DNA of 64,000 nt from Winogradskya consettensis (GTDB lineage: Bacteria; Actinomycetota; Actinomycetes; Mycobacteriales; Micromonosporaceae), in NCBI RefSeq assembly GCF_018332715.1, contig NZ_BOQP01000034.1, forward strand, positions 186,001-250,000, given 5' to 3'. Below are positions 43,637 to 54,200 of this stretch, piece by piece; the first letter of the stretch is position 1; the number at the start of each line of letters is the position of its first letter. Position numbers and translations under genes: made by a program. The notes under the pieces were generated by a model. It had not been told where the DNA came from and did not search any database. It saw only the letters and a list, made by a program, of their open reading frames with translations.

Positions 43637-44925
43637 GCACCGACGGACCGGTCGACGCGCCAGTCGCAGAGGCCGCACCTCCGCCCCCCGCGGCGCCGCC
43701 CAAGGAAGAATCCGATTCCTTCCTGAGCCACTTCCTGCACAACCTGTGGGCGGCCAACACGGTCACTGTGACGCTGCTCTCGATCGTGCTCGCCGCGATC
43801 GTCGGCGCGGTCCTGATCGTCCTGTCCGACCCGGCGGTGCTGGACACGTTCAGCTACATCACCGCCCGTCCCAGCGACGCGTTCACCAGCAGCTGGACGG
43901 TGGTCAGCAACGCGTACGCCGACCTGTTCAAGGGCGCGATCGTCGACCCCTCCACGATCACGGCCTGGGCGAACGGCAGCGGCACCTGGCGGCAGGTGTT
44001 CTTCCCGATCTCCGAGACCCTCACGTACGCCGCCCCGCTGGTCTTCACCGGCCTGTCGGTGGCGCTGGCGTTCCGCGGCGGCCTGTTCAACATCGGCGGC
44101 CAGGGCCAGGCGATCATCGGCACGATCACGGCCGGGCTGGCGGGCTTCCTGCTGCCGCTGCCGCCGGTGATCCACCTGATCGCCGCGCTGGCGGCGGGCG
44201 CGCTCGGCGGCATGCTCTGGGGCTTCGTGCCGGGCATTCTCAAGGCCCGCACCGGTGCCCACGAGGTCATCGTGACGATCATGCTGAACTACACGGCCAA
44301 CCTGTTCCTGAGCTGGCTGATCCTGCAGAAGGGCATCCAGCAGCCCGGCCGCAGCGACGCGATCAGCAAGACCGTGGACAGCTCGGCGACGCTCCCGTCG
44401 TTCGGCGGTGAGCTGCGGGCCAACCTCGGCATCGTGCTCGCCGTGCTCGCCACCGCCGGGGTCGCGTGGCTGCTCAACCGCTCGGCGTTCGGGTTCGAGC
44501 TGCGTGCGGTCGGCGCCAACCCGCCTGCCGCGCGTACGGCCGGTATGAGCGTCGCCAAGACGTACACGCTTCTGATGATGACCGCGGGTGGCCTGGCCGG
44601 GCTCGGTGGCGCCACCCAGGTCCTCGGCACCGCGCACGCGCTGACCACCCAGGTGGCCGGCAACATCGGCTTCGACGGCCTGCTGGTCGCCCTGCTGGGG
44701 CGCAACCGCCCGTGGGGCACGCTGGCGGCTGCTCTGCTCTTCGGCGCACTGCGCGCCGGCGGTAACCGTATGCAGTCGTACTCCGGTATCTCCCTGGAGC
44801 TGGTAACCGTGCTCCAGGCACTCATCGTCATCTTCATCGCCGCCCCGGCGCTGGTGAAGACGATCTTCCACCTCCGGGCAGCCCGCACCGCGCGGCTCGG
44901 TGCCTCGATGGCGAAGGGCTGGTGA
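43633..44925 (+). CDS. Nucleoside ABC transporter permease (first)
   Basis: The 430-aa product has a Pro/Ala-rich N-terminal tail (about 25 residues) and eight or more membrane helices. It carries the family core TYAAPLVFTGLSVALAFRGG, then LFNIGGQGQ, GAHEVIVTIMLNY, and GFDGLLVALLGRNRPWG. It pairs with the second permease. GTG 43633 overlaps the ATPase stop (GTGA). Confidence 0.93.
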   Translation: MSTDGPVDAPVAEAAPPPPAAPPKEESDSFLSHFLHNLWAANTVTVTLLSIVLAAIVGAVLIVLSDPAVLDTFSYITARPSDAFTSSWTVVSNAYADLFKGAIVDPSTITAWANGSGTWRQVFFPISETLTYAAPLVFTGLSVALAFRGGLFNIGGQGQAIIGTITAGLAGFLLPLPPVIHLIAALAAGALGGMLWGFVPGILKARTGAHEVIVTIMLNYTANLFLSWLILQKGIQQPGRSDAISKTVDSSATLPSFGGELRANLGIVLAVLATAGVAWLLNRSAFGFELRAVGANPPAARTAGMSVAKTYTLLMMTAGGLAGLGGATQVLGTAHALTTQVAGNIGFDGLLVALLGRNRPWGTLAAALLFGALRAGGNRMQSYSGISLELVTVLQALIVIFIAAPALVKTIFHLRAARTARLGASMAKGW

Positions 44926-46199
44926 CCGGGGTGTCCACGGCGACAGTGCAGGAAGCGCCCGTGACCGTGGCGCCGGCCAGGTTCATGGACCGCCAGCGGC
45001 GCCTGGGCGTCGGCGTGACCCTGATCGGCCTGGTGGCGGCGATCCTCTTCGGAGCGCTGGCCCCCTCGCAGACCGCACGCTTCACGCTCAGCGAGGACGC
45101 GCAGGGTGCCGCGCTGTCCATCAACGGGCAGTTCGGCGCGATCCTGTTCGGCGTCATCGCGATCGCAGCCGGCGCGGTGCTGCTCGCCGGGCTGCTGCGG
45201 CGGTACCAGACCACGATCCTGGTGCTGGGCATCCTCGCGTTCGTCCTGTCGTTCCTGTGCTGGCAGGTGGCCGGGAAGTTCCTGCCGCTGGTCGACACGG
45301 TCAGCGGCAGCCTCGAGCTCGCCGTGCCGCTGATCCTGGGCGCGCTCGCGGGTGTGCTCGGGGAACGCTCCGGCGTGGTCAACGTCGCGATCGAGGGCCA
45401 GTTCCTGATGGGCGCGTTCTTCGCGGCGCTGGTCGGCACGATGGCCACCAGCGTCTGGGCCGGGCTGTTCAGCGCGGCCCTCGGCGGCGTGCTCATCGCG
45501 GCGATCCTGGCCGTGCTCGCGATCCGGTTCCTCGTCGACCAGGTGGTCGTCGGCATCGTGCTCAACCTGCTCGCGCTCGGCATCACGGGGTTCCTCTACG
45601 AGCGGCTGATGCAGCCCGACGCGCAGTCGTACAACGAGCCCCCGAAGATGCCCGAGTGGCGCATTCCGGGCCTCGCCGACATCCCCGTGGTCGGCCCGGT
45701 GCTCTTCGACACCAACCTGCTGGTCTGGCTCGCGCTGATCCTGGTCTTCGCGCTGCACTTCGGCCTGACCCGCTCCCGCTGGGGCCTGCGCACCCGGGCT
45801 GTCGGCGAGCACCCCACCGCCGCCGACACGGTGGGCATCCGGGTCCGCGGCCTGCGTTACCTGAACGTCCTGATCGGCGGGGTCATCGCCGGTGCCGGTG
45901 GGGCGTACTTCACGCTGGTCTCCACGGGCAGCTTCAACAAGAACATGACGGCGGGCGCGGGCTTCATCGCCCTGGCCGCCCTCATTTTCGGCCGGTGGAC
46001 GCCGTTCGGTGCGCTCGGCGCGGCCCTGTTCTTCGGGTTCGCGCAGAAACTCGCGACCTACCTCAGCGTCGCCGGGAGCCCGGTGCCGAGCCAGTTCCTG
46101 AACATGCTGCCGTACCTCGCGACGATCGTGGCAGTGGCCGGGCTCGTCGGCCGGGTCCGTGGCCCGGCTGCTGCCGGGCAGCCCTACGTGAAGAGCTAG
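44922..46199 (+). CDS. Nucleoside ABC transporter permease (second)
   Basis: The 425-aa product has about ten membrane helices, the core VPLILGALAGVLGERSGVVN, then VAIEGQFLMGAF, and AGAGFIALAALIFGRWTPFG near the end. It forms the channel with the first permease. The GTG start overlaps the previous stop (GTGA). A hairpin follows the stop. Confidence 0.93.
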   Translation: MTGVSTATVQEAPVTVAPARFMDRQRRLGVGVTLIGLVAAILFGALAPSQTARFTLSEDAQGAALSINGQFGAILFGVIAIAAGAVLLAGLLRRYQTTILVLGILAFVLSFLCWQVAGKFLPLVDTVSGSLELAVPLILGALAGVLGERSGVVNVAIEGQFLMGAFFAALVGTMATSVWAGLFSAALGGVLIAAILAVLAIRFLVDQVVVGIVLNLLALGITGFLYERLMQPDAQSYNEPPKMPEWRIPGLADIPVVGPVLFDTNLLVWLALILVFALHFGLTRSRWGLRTRAVGEHPTAADTVGIRVRGLRYLNVLIGGVIAGAGGAYFTLVSTGSFNKNMTAGAGFIALAALIFGRWTPFGALGAALFFGFAQKLATYLSVAGSPVPSQFLNMLPYLATIVAVAGLVGRVRGPAAAGQPYVKS

Positions 46200-46214
46200 T
46201 AGCCGTTAAGGGGA

Positions 46215-46235
46215 GCCCGTCCGGTCCGGACGGGC
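46215..46235. terminator. Short perfect hairpin between permease and cytidine deaminase genes
   Basis: GCCCGTCCG (46215-46223) and CGGACGGGC (46227-46235) pair around GTC. No T-run follows and the next gene starts 19 bp later. It may attenuate rather than end transcription between the transporter genes and the enzyme genes. Confidence 0.55.
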
Positions 46236-46254
46236 GGTCAGGCACAATCGGCGC

Positions 46255-46974
46255 ATGGAGATCGACTGGGGATCACTGCGGGCCGCGGCCATCGAGGCCA
46301 TGCGTCACGCGTACGCGCCCTACTCCGACTTTCCCGTCGGGGTGGCCGCACTGGTGGACGACGGCCGGGTGATCGTCGGCTGCAACGTCGAGAACGCGTC
46401 CTACGGCATCGGGCTGTGCGCCGAGTGCGGGCTGGTCAGCTCGTTGCACGCGACGGGCGGGGGCCGGCTCGTGGCCGTCTCCTGCGTCGACGCCAACGGG
46501 CAGCCGCTGATGCCGTGCGGGCGCTGCCGTCAGCTGCTCTACGAGCACGGCGGCCCCGAGTGCCTCGTCGAGCTGCTGCCCCGGCCGCTGACCATGGCTG
46601 AGCTGCTGCCGCACGCGTTCGGCCCCGCTGACATCGAGAAGGTCACCGGGCCGTCCGCCGTGCCGGCCGTGCCCGCCCAGCTCGCCAAGTGGCGCGGGCG
46701 CGGCACCGTGTTCGTGCACCCGGACCTCTCCGGTGGCGAGCAGGTCTGGACGGGTTACTGGGAACGCTCCGGTGGCAGCCCGGACGAGACCGACGCGGAC
46801 AAGGGCGTCCTCGAGGAGGGCCCCAACTTCGCGACCGCGACCGCGGCGGTGACCTGGGGGCGTACGCGTACCTCCCGGATCGTCGTGGTCGACGCAGCCG
46901 GCGCGCTGTCCTGGGCCGGCGAGGGAGAACCGCCGGAAGGCATCGGTACCAAGTGGGAAGAGCAGTCCTCATGA
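46255..46974 (+). CDS. cdd: Cytidine deaminase with extra C-terminal region
   Basis: Residues 1-130 form a standard cytidine deaminase: YAPYSDFPVGVAALVDDG, NVENASYGIGLCAECG (Cys-Ala-Glu zinc and catalytic site near residue 60) and MPCGRCRQLL (two more Cys ligands). It converts cytidine and deoxycytidine to uridines. The family is usually about 130 aa, but this protein has about 100 more residues (GTVFVHPDLSGGEQVWTGYW, ending IGTKWEEQSS) with no recognised domain. ATGA overlaps the next gene. Confidence 0.92.
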   Translation: MEIDWGSLRAAAIEAMRHAYAPYSDFPVGVAALVDDGRVIVGCNVENASYGIGLCAECGLVSSLHATGGGRLVAVSCVDANGQPLMPCGRCRQLLYEHGGPECLVELLPRPLTMAELLPHAFGPADIEKVTGPSAVPAVPAQLAKWRGRGTVFVHPDLSGGEQVWTGYWERSGGSPDETDADKGVLEEGPNFATATAAVTWGRTRTSRIVVVDAAGALSWAGEGEPPEGIGTKWEEQSS

Positions 46975-48248
46975 GCGAGTTCGCGGCCGTCGACGTCATC
47001 CGGGCGAAGCGGGACGGGCACGTGCTGTCCGACGCGCAGATCGACTGGGTGCTCGACGCCTATACGAAGGGTGTCGTCGCCGACGAGCAGATGTCCGCGC
47101 TGGCCATGGCCATCCTGTTGCGCGGCATGACGCCCGGTGAGATCGCCCGCTGGACGGCGGCCATGATCGCCAGCGGCGAGCGGCTGGACCTGTCCGCCGT
47201 GCCGCGCCCGACCGTGGACAAGCACTCCACCGGCGGTGTCGGCGACAAGATCACCCTGCCGCTGACCCCGCTGGTCGCCGCGTGCGGCGCCGCCGTCCCG
47301 CAGCTGTCCGGCCGCGGGCTCGGCCACACCGGCGGCACGCTCGACAAGCTCGAGTCGATCCCCGGCTGGCGCGCCAAGCTCAGCAACGACGAGTTCGTGC
47401 GCCAGCTCAGCGACGTCGGCGCGGTGATCTGCGCGGCCGGCGAGGGCCTGGCCCCGGCCGACCGCAAGCTGTACGCCCTGCGCGACGTCACCGGCACCGT
47501 CGAGGCCATCCCGCTGATCGCCAGCTCGATCATGAGCAAGAAGATCGCCGAGGGCACCGGCGCGCTGATCCTCGACGTGAAGGTCGGCACCGGCGCCTTC
47601 ATGAAGGACGAGAACGACGCCCGGGAGCTCGCCCGGACCATGGTCGAGCTCGGCAAGGCACACGGCGTGAAGACCGTCGCCCTGCTCACCGACATGAACA
47701 CCCCGCTCGGCCTGGCCGTCGGCAACGCCATCGAGGTGGCCGAGTCGCTGGAGGTGCTCGCCGGCGGCGGCCCCTCCGACGTGGTCGCGCTGACCGTGGC
47801 GCTGGCCCGGGAGATGCTCGACGCCGCGGGCATCGACGCCGACCCGGCCAAGGTCCTCGAGTCGGGCGCTGCCATGGACACGTGGCGCGCGATGATCCGG
47901 GCGCAGGGCGGCGACCCGGACGCGCCGCTGCCCGGCGCCCGTGAGACCGAGGTGCTGCGGGCCACGGAGGACGGCGTGGTCGGCTCGCTGGACGCGCTCG
48001 GCATCGGACTGGCCGCGTGGCGTCTCGGTGCCGGACGGGCCCGTAAGGAGGATCCGGTGAGCTTCGGCGCCGGTGTGCTCCTCAAGAAGCGGCCCGGCGA
48101 TGCGGTGCGCGCTGGTGACGTGCTGCTCGAGCTGCGTACCGATGATGAAAGCAGGATCCCCGCGGCCCTGGCGGACGCGCAGCGGGCCGTGACGATCTCG
48201 CAGGGCGTGCCCACCCATGGGCGGTTGCTGATCGACCGCATAGCCTGA
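46971..48248 (+). CDS. deoA: Thymidine/pyrimidine-nucleoside phosphorylase
   Basis: The 425-aa product has IRAKRDGHVLSDAQIDWVL near the N-terminus, the phosphate site DKHSTGGVGDKITLPL near residue 82, QLSGRGLGHTGGTLDKLES, and IMSKKIAEGTGALILDVKVG. It releases pyrimidine base and (deoxy)ribose-1-phosphate. ATG 46971 overlaps the cytidine deaminase stop. The product feeds DeoC after a phosphopentomutase step; that gene is not in the window. Confidence 0.94.
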   Translation: MSEFAAVDVIRAKRDGHVLSDAQIDWVLDAYTKGVVADEQMSALAMAILLRGMTPGEIARWTAAMIASGERLDLSAVPRPTVDKHSTGGVGDKITLPLTPLVAACGAAVPQLSGRGLGHTGGTLDKLESIPGWRAKLSNDEFVRQLSDVGAVICAAGEGLAPADRKLYALRDVTGTVEAIPLIASSIMSKKIAEGTGALILDVKVGTGAFMKDENDARELARTMVELGKAHGVKTVALLTDMNTPLGLAVGNAIEVAESLEVLAGGGPSDVVALTVALAREMLDAAGIDADPAKVLESGAAMDTWRAMIRAQGGDPDAPLPGARETEVLRATEDGVVGSLDALGIGLAAWRLGAGRARKEDPVSFGAGVLLKKRPGDAVRAGDVLLELRTDDESRIPAALADAQRAVTISQGVPTHGRLLIDRIA

Positions 48249-48254
48249 GCGGTC

Positions 48255-48932
48255 ATGAAGGCCGCCCCCGACCCCAGGGCGGTGCGCGACGCCAGCCTCG
48301 ACGAGCTGGAACGCCTCGCACTGCCGTTGCCACCGCCGTCGTTCCCGCTCGTCTGGGAGCCCGGTGACGAGGTGGAGCTGCGCCCGACGGGCGAGCTCGA
48401 GGCGCGGGCGGCCGTCCTGCACGTGGTCGTCGCCCGCTGCTTCGGCATGCCGACCGAGGCCGCGATGAGCTGGCTGCTCAACTCCAAGCTGGTCGACTTC
48501 GTCACCCCGCCCGAGTGGCAGTTCGTCGCCGGGGCCAAGGGTGACCATCGCTCGTTCGTGCTGCACCACGACGCCGTCTTCGCGCTCTCCTGGCTGCTCG
48601 GGCTCAGCGGTCACCTCGACGCGACCGCGCCGCCGGAGGAACGGATGATGAGCCAGATGCCGGATCTGCCGGCCGGCGAGCTGTTCAACGCCTGGCGGTC
48701 GCGGGCACTGGTCGCACCCCGCGACGCCACGGACGCCGTGGTGCTGCTCGATCTCTACTACTGCCTCGACTGGGCCTTCCAGGAAGCCGAGAAGCTGGGC
48801 GTGGAGCTGCCCGGCGAGGTCGACAGCAACGCGATCGGGCAGCGCCGCTGGGCCCTCGAATGGGCGGTCACCTTCACGGGGCCCTATCACGAGGACCCTC
48901 CCGAATGGGAAGAAGTAGACCTTTCGGTCTAG
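48255..48932 (+). CDS. DUF4272 domain protein
   Basis: The 225-aa product has the DUF4272 core: RAAVLHVVVARCFGMPTEAA, LLNSKLVDFVTPPEWQFVAG, then HDAVFALSWLLGLSGHLD and LYYCLDWAFQEAEKLG. It is soluble and of unknown function. It follows deoA by 6 bp and is probably in the same transcript. Its stop overlaps the stop of the convergent methyltransferase by four bases. Confidence 0.85.
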   Translation: MKAAPDPRAVRDASLDELERLALPLPPPSFPLVWEPGDEVELRPTGELEARAAVLHVVVARCFGMPTEAAMSWLLNSKLVDFVTPPEWQFVAGAKGDHRSFVLHHDAVFALSWLLGLSGHLDATAPPEERMMSQMPDLPAGELFNAWRSRALVAPRDATDAVVLLDLYYCLDWAFQEAEKLGVELPGEVDSNAIGQRRWALEWAVTFTGPYHEDPPEWEEVDLSV

Positions 48933-49732
48933 GCAGACTGATAGAGCGTTACATCGACTGCAGCGGTCACTTTCCGGGCCGTCATGCCTTCCAGGGGTAC
49001 GTGTCGCGCGCTCGGGGTCATCCCGACCAGGGTGCGGGTCTCGGCAGCCGTCAGATCGAGCGTACGGCGATGGGTCGCACCGCCGACGACGGTGAACGCT
49101 GCCCCCAGTGACTCGGCGACCCGGTCGGCCTTCCCCGGGTCCACCCGGAGCAGGTTGTGGGCGGCGATCAGCTCCGCCAGGTGATCCGGGGCGGGGGTGA
49201 CGACCGCCAGCAGGCCACCGGGGCGCAGGACCCGGCGGAACTCCGGGCCGTTACGTGGGGCGAAGACGTTGAGGATCAGCGCGACCGACGCGTCGGCGAG
49301 GGGGAGCGGGCCCCACAGGTCGGCCAGGGCAGCCCCGGCCCGCGGGTGGGCGCGGGCGGCTCGGCGCAGGGCGGGCTTGGAGACGTCGATGCCGAGACCG
49401 GCGGCGTCCGACAGGGTGTCGAGGACCTTCGCGAGGTAGCGGCCGGTTCCCGTGCCGGCGTCGAGGATCAGGCCGGGCTCCGGGCGTACCCCCTCCTGAA
49501 GTGCCTCTGTGATGAAGTCGTAGTGGCCCTTCTCCAGGAAGGCGTCGCGATCCGCGATCATCTCGGCGGTGTCGCCGGAATGAGGCGAGCGGCCTGTGGT
49601 GAGGTTCACGTATCCCTGCCGGGCGACATCGAAGGCATGACCCCGGGGGCAGCGCAGCGAGCGCTCATCGGGCATCGACAGTGTTTCGCCACACACTGGG
49701 CATGTCAGGTACGGCAGTGCTCCGTCGATCAT
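48929..49732 (-). CDS. RlmA/TlrB-type 23S rRNA methyltransferase-like protein
   Basis: The 267-aa product starts with a zinc knuckle (CPVCGETL, LRCPRGHAFD) followed by ARQGYVNLT, as in RlmA(I)/TlrB enzymes that methylate G745/G748 of 23S rRNA. A Rossmann AdoMet site follows (LILDAGTGTGRYLA near residue 90, LGIDVSKPAL). NVFAPRNGPEFRRVLRPGG matches the family. It could affect macrolide binding. It is divergent from the adenosine deaminase gene across 26 bp. Confidence 0.88.
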   Translation of the reverse strand: MIDGALPYLTCPVCGETLSMPDERSLRCPRGHAFDVARQGYVNLTTGRSPHSGDTAEMIADRDAFLEKGHYDFITEALQEGVRPEPGLILDAGTGTGRYLAKVLDTLSDAAGLGIDVSKPALRRAARAHPRAGAALADLWGPLPLADASVALILNVFAPRNGPEFRRVLRPGGLLAVVTPAPDHLAELIAAHNLLRVDPGKADRVAESLGAAFTVVGGATHRRTLDLTAAETRTLVGMTPSARHVPLEGMTARKVTAAVDVTLYQSA

Positions 49733-49758
49733 TAGCTGCTTCCCTCTAGCATCTGCTG

Positions 49759-50823
49759 ATGGTCGCCATCTCCCACGCCGACATCGTCAGGGCCCCCAAA
49801 GCGCTGCTCCATGATCACCTCGACGGCGGCCTGCGCCCCGCGACGATCGTGGAGCTGGCCGGCGCGATCGGGCACGTGCTGCCCGAGACAGATCCGGAAC
49901 GGCTCGGTGCGTGGTTCGTGGCGGCCGCCGATTCGGGGTCGCTGGAACGCTACCTGGAGACGTTCGCGCACACCGTCGCGGTCATGCAGACCGAGGAGGG
50001 GCTGCGCCGCGTCGCCCGGGAGTGCGCGCTCGATCTGGCCGCCGACGGCGTGGTCTACGCCGAGGTGCGGTATGCCCCCGAGCAGCACCTCGAGCGCGGT
50101 CTGACCCTCGACGCCGTGGTCGACGCGGTGCACGCGGGTTTCCGGGAGGGCTGTGCCGAGGCGGCGAGCCAGGGCAACGTCATCCGGATCGGCACCCTGA
50201 TGACCGCGATGCGCCACGCCGCGCGCTCGCAGGAGATCGCCGAGCTGGCCGTCCGCTACCGCGACCAGGGCGTGGTGGGCTTCGACATCGCCGGGGCGGA
50301 GGCGGGCTTCCCGCCCACCCGGCACCTCGACGCGTTCGAGTACCTGCAGCGTGAGAATTTCCACTTCACGATCCACGCGGGCGAGGCGTTCGGGCTGCCC
50401 TCGATCTGGCAGGCGATCCAGTGGTGCGGGGCCGACCGGCTCGGGCACGGCGTCCGGATCGTGGACGACATCAACGGCTCGGAGCTCGGCCGGCTCGCGT
50501 CGTACGTCCGGGACAAGCGGATCCCGCTGGAGCTGTGCCCCTCGTCGAACGTGCAGACCGGCGCGGCCCCCTCGATCGCCGAGCACCCCATCGGGCTGCT
50601 CCGCGACCTCCGGTTCCGGGTCACGGTCAATACGGACAACCGGCTCATGAGCGGAACTTCCATGTCCCGGGAGATGGCGCTGCTCGCCGAGAACTTCGGC
50701 TGGGGCTGGAGTGAACTGCAGTGGCTGACGATCAACGCGATGAAATCCGCGTTCATCCCGTACGACGAGCGGCTGGCGCTCATCAACGACGTGATCAAGC
50801 CGGCGTACGCGAAGTTGCTGTAG
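49759..50823 (+). CDS. add: Adenosine deaminase
   Basis: The 354-aa TIM-barrel enzyme has HDHLDGGLRP near residue 18 (two metal His), FTIHAGEAFG near 205, the catalytic RLGHGVRI, LELCPSSNVQTGA, and the metal Asp in VNTDNRLMSG. It deaminates adenosine and deoxyadenosine. It completes the salvage cluster with the importer, cytidine deaminase and thymidine phosphorylase. Confidence 0.94.
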   Translation: MVAISHADIVRAPKALLHDHLDGGLRPATIVELAGAIGHVLPETDPERLGAWFVAAADSGSLERYLETFAHTVAVMQTEEGLRRVARECALDLAADGVVYAEVRYAPEQHLERGLTLDAVVDAVHAGFREGCAEAASQGNVIRIGTLMTAMRHAARSQEIAELAVRYRDQGVVGFDIAGAEAGFPPTRHLDAFEYLQRENFHFTIHAGEAFGLPSIWQAIQWCGADRLGHGVRIVDDINGSELGRLASYVRDKRIPLELCPSSNVQTGAAPSIAEHPIGLLRDLRFRVTVNTDNRLMSGTSMSREMALLAENFGWGWSELQWLTINAMKSAFIPYDERLALINDVIKPAYAKLL

Positions 50824-51274
50824 AGAAATCCCTTTTTGACCGTCATGTAGGACACGTGCGTACTTTCGGCCGCCGAAACTGCCGATTCGGCTAGGCGACT
50901 CAGCCGTTCGGACAGTCTCCTCTCTACAAACACTGCACAATCCGGCATCTTGCCTTGCCGTAGGGCCGCGTGCGAGCAATCGTCTGTGCTGCCGAGATCG
51001 CAGGTTGGTCCGGTCGGATCGGCAAGCACGGAGACCCCGTCGCGCCGACCGGAGTGAGTGACGTTAAGAGATGTATCCATATACGAGCAGTGATGGCCGA
51101 CCGACGAGGCTCCCGTCTTAGGACGCGACTTCGCATCACACAAACGGTCCGGGTCAGGCTGCTCTTTCTCTTTGACACTCGTCGTGATGGAATCTCGGGG
51201 GCCCGACCCGGTGTGTCGGCCGTGTGCGGTGCCCGGCGATCCGAACGCCGGGTCCGAATCAGGAGGACGGTGAC
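50824..51274. promoter_or_regulatory. Intergenic leader upstream of the conservon
   Basis: No credible gene is seen in these 450 bp. TTTGACACTCG near 51171-51181 resembles a -35 element, but no matching -10 at usual spacing is convincing. The ribosome site AGGAGG is at 51261-51266. The region must carry the conservon promoter. An AT-richer patch lies at 51065-51090. Confidence 0.35.
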
Positions 51275-54200
51275 GTGAGCAAGCGCCCCCAGACGGCGAA
51301 CGCGGTCATGTCGCGTCTCCGCCGGCCGGCAAGCCGGCTGCGGGATATGCCGATCTGGTCGAAGCTCGGGCTGATCATGCTCGTGCCGACGCTGGCGACG
51401 ATCGTCGTCGGAACAAGCAGCCTCATCGACCAGATCGGCCAGGCGAGCAACGCCGAACGTGCCCGTACGCTGTCCGTGCTTTCCCAGGCCGCCGGTGGAC
51501 TCGTAGACCACTTGCAGAACGAACGCGCCTACGGCGTGATGATCGCGACGACCAAGCCGAACACTCCCGACCGCGAGGCCGGCGAGACGGCCTACAGCCG
51601 CGAGCACCCCAAGGTCGACACTGCGAAGCTGCCCTACTCGCAGCAGAAGTCCGCACTCGAGGACGTTCCCGACACGGTCACCACGCTGCTCGTGCGGCTC
51701 GACCGGAACCTCGAAGAACTGCCGTCGATCCGCAGCCAGACCGCGAACGGCAAGTTCAAGTCAGGTGACGTCGAAGACGCCTATGACCTGCTGATCAACG
51801 ACCTGCTCAACGTGCGGGACGTCTCTGCTCAGCTCGCCACGAACACCGACCTGAGCGACCGGCTGCGCGTGGTCGCCTCCGTCGCCCGGGCCAAGGACTA
51901 CATCTCCCAGCAGCGCGACGTCGGTCACGAGGTGCTCGGCGCCGGTGAGTTCACCGAGGCGCTGCGCAAGTCCTTCCTGACCACGGAGGCGGGCTACGAC
52001 ATCGCCGACTCCACGATGCGTCAGGTCGGCACCCCCGAGGACCGCGCGCTGGTCGACAAGGTGGTCAACGGCCCCGCCAAGCGGGCCGCGACCAACCTGA
52101 CCGAGCCGTTGAACTCCCTGAGTGGCGCCAACACCAAGACGATCCCCTTCACCCGGGACACGTGGGAAACCGCCATGGTCGGCTACAACGACCTGTTCCG
52201 CTCCGTGGAGAACAAGCTCGACGTCGAGATCGTGGCCCAGGCCACCAGCATCCGCGACGACGTGCAGCGTGACGTCTTCATCCAGACCAGCCTGCTGCTC
52301 AGCCTCCTGCTGCTCGCGATCGTCTTCGCCTGGCTCGTCGCCCGGTCGATGGCCCGCTCGCTGCGTGAGCTGCGCCAGGGTGCGCTCAACGTCGCCCAGT
52401 TCGGCCTGCCCCAGGCGGTCGAGCGGCTGCGTGACCCGGCGGTGTCCGGCTCGCTGACCCCGGCCCAGGTAGCCGATCAGATCGCCGAGCCGCTGCCGGT
52501 GCGCAGCCGGGACGAGTTCGGGCAGGTGACCGAGGCGTTCAACGCGGTTCACCTCGAGGCTGTGCGTACGGCTGCCGAGCAGGCCGCCCTGCGTGCCTCG
52601 GTCGCGACGATGTTCGTCAACCTCGCCCGTCGTTCCCAGATCCTGGTCGACCGCCTCATCGGTCACCTGGACCGCCTGGAGCGCGGCGAGGAGGACCCGG
52701 ACCGGCTGGCCGAGCTCTTCCAGCTCGACCACCTCGCGACCCGAATGCGCCGGAACGACGAAAACCTCCTGGTTCTCGCCGGCGCCGACTCGACCCGTGT
52801 GCAGCGCGAGCCCGCCGCTCTGATCGACGTGCTCCGCGCCGCCCAGTCCGAGGTCGAGCACTACACCCGCATCGAGTTCGGCGTCATCGACCGGGACATC
52901 GAGGTGTCCGCCCACGCGGTCAACGACATGGTCCACCTGGTCGCCGAGCTCTTCGACAACGCGACCGCGTTCTCGCCGCCGAACAGCCACGTCGTGGTCG
53001 AGGCTCGCCGCCTCGGCGACGGTGCGGTGCTCTCGGTCGAGGACCGCGGCATCGGCATCAGCCGCGAGCAGCTGCGCGACCTCAACGAGCGCCTTGCCAA
53101 CCCGCCGATGGTGGACGTCGCCGTCTCCCGGATGATGGGCCTGGTCGTGGTCGCCCGGCTGGCGAACCGGCACGGTGTGCGGGTCGAGCTCCGGCCGGCC
53201 GACAGCGAACGCGGCACGGTTGCCGATGTCGGGCTGCCCGTGGGCGTCATGGTCGCCAACAACAGCATCGCGGGCCGCCAGCAGGCCGGTATCTCGGCGT
53301 ACGGGCAGGACCACCAGGCCCGGCCGCAGTTCACCGAGCCCCCGCTGGCGCTCGAGAGCAGCTCCGCCAACGTGTTCGGCGGCAGCCGCCCGTTCGACCC
53401 GAACCCGCCGATGCCCAACGGTGGCATGCTCGGCGCCGGTAACGGCCGCCAGGCGCCTGCCTGGTCCGACCTGACCGGTGCGCCGACCAACGGTTTCGAG
53501 TCGACCAACGGCTTCGAGCCCGCCAACGGCGCCAACGGCTTCAACGGCGGCGGTTCCAACGGCTTCGGTGGACCCTCCAACGGTTTTGGCGGGCCCTCCA
53601 ACGGCTTCAGCAACGGCAGCAACGGCAGCGGTGGCCCCAACGGCTTCCACGGCCCGCGCAGCAACGAGCCGATCCCGCCGATCCCGCAGCCGGGTCAGCA
53701 GAACTTCGGTGGTGGCAACGAGAACCTGCCGCAGCGTCGCAACGGCGAGAACGTTCGCCCGGACGAGACGGCAGCCTTCGGGGCCACGATTCCGCGGCAG
53801 CTGCCGCCGAGCCCGGAGCCGCAGAACCGCACGTCGTTCGTGCCGCCGGTCTCGGCACCCCCGGTGCCGCCGACCTCCGCTCCGCCGTCGTACGGTCGCC
53901 CGGTTTCGGCGCCGCCCTTCGGGAGTCAGCCGGCTTCGGCACCCCCGGCCCGGCCGCAGTCGGCTCCGCCGGCGAACGGTCAGCCCAACGGTCAGCCGAG
54001 TTACGCTCCGAACGCGTTCGTGCAGCCTCAGTCCGCTCCGTCCGCACCGCCGGCCTGGCCGCCGGTGTCGGCGGACCGGGAGCAGGCCGCCCCGCACGTC
54101 CCGGAGAGCCTCGCGGCTGCCCTGGACATGACCGCAGAGCTGCCGCGCTACCGGCCCAACGGCACAGGTCCGCAGCCGCAGGTCGCCCCGCCGACCAACC

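Noticed and set aside
46215..46235. Attachment site or operator at the perfect palindrome before cdd
   Set aside because: A simple GC hairpin explains it, and no second copy was noticed in the window.
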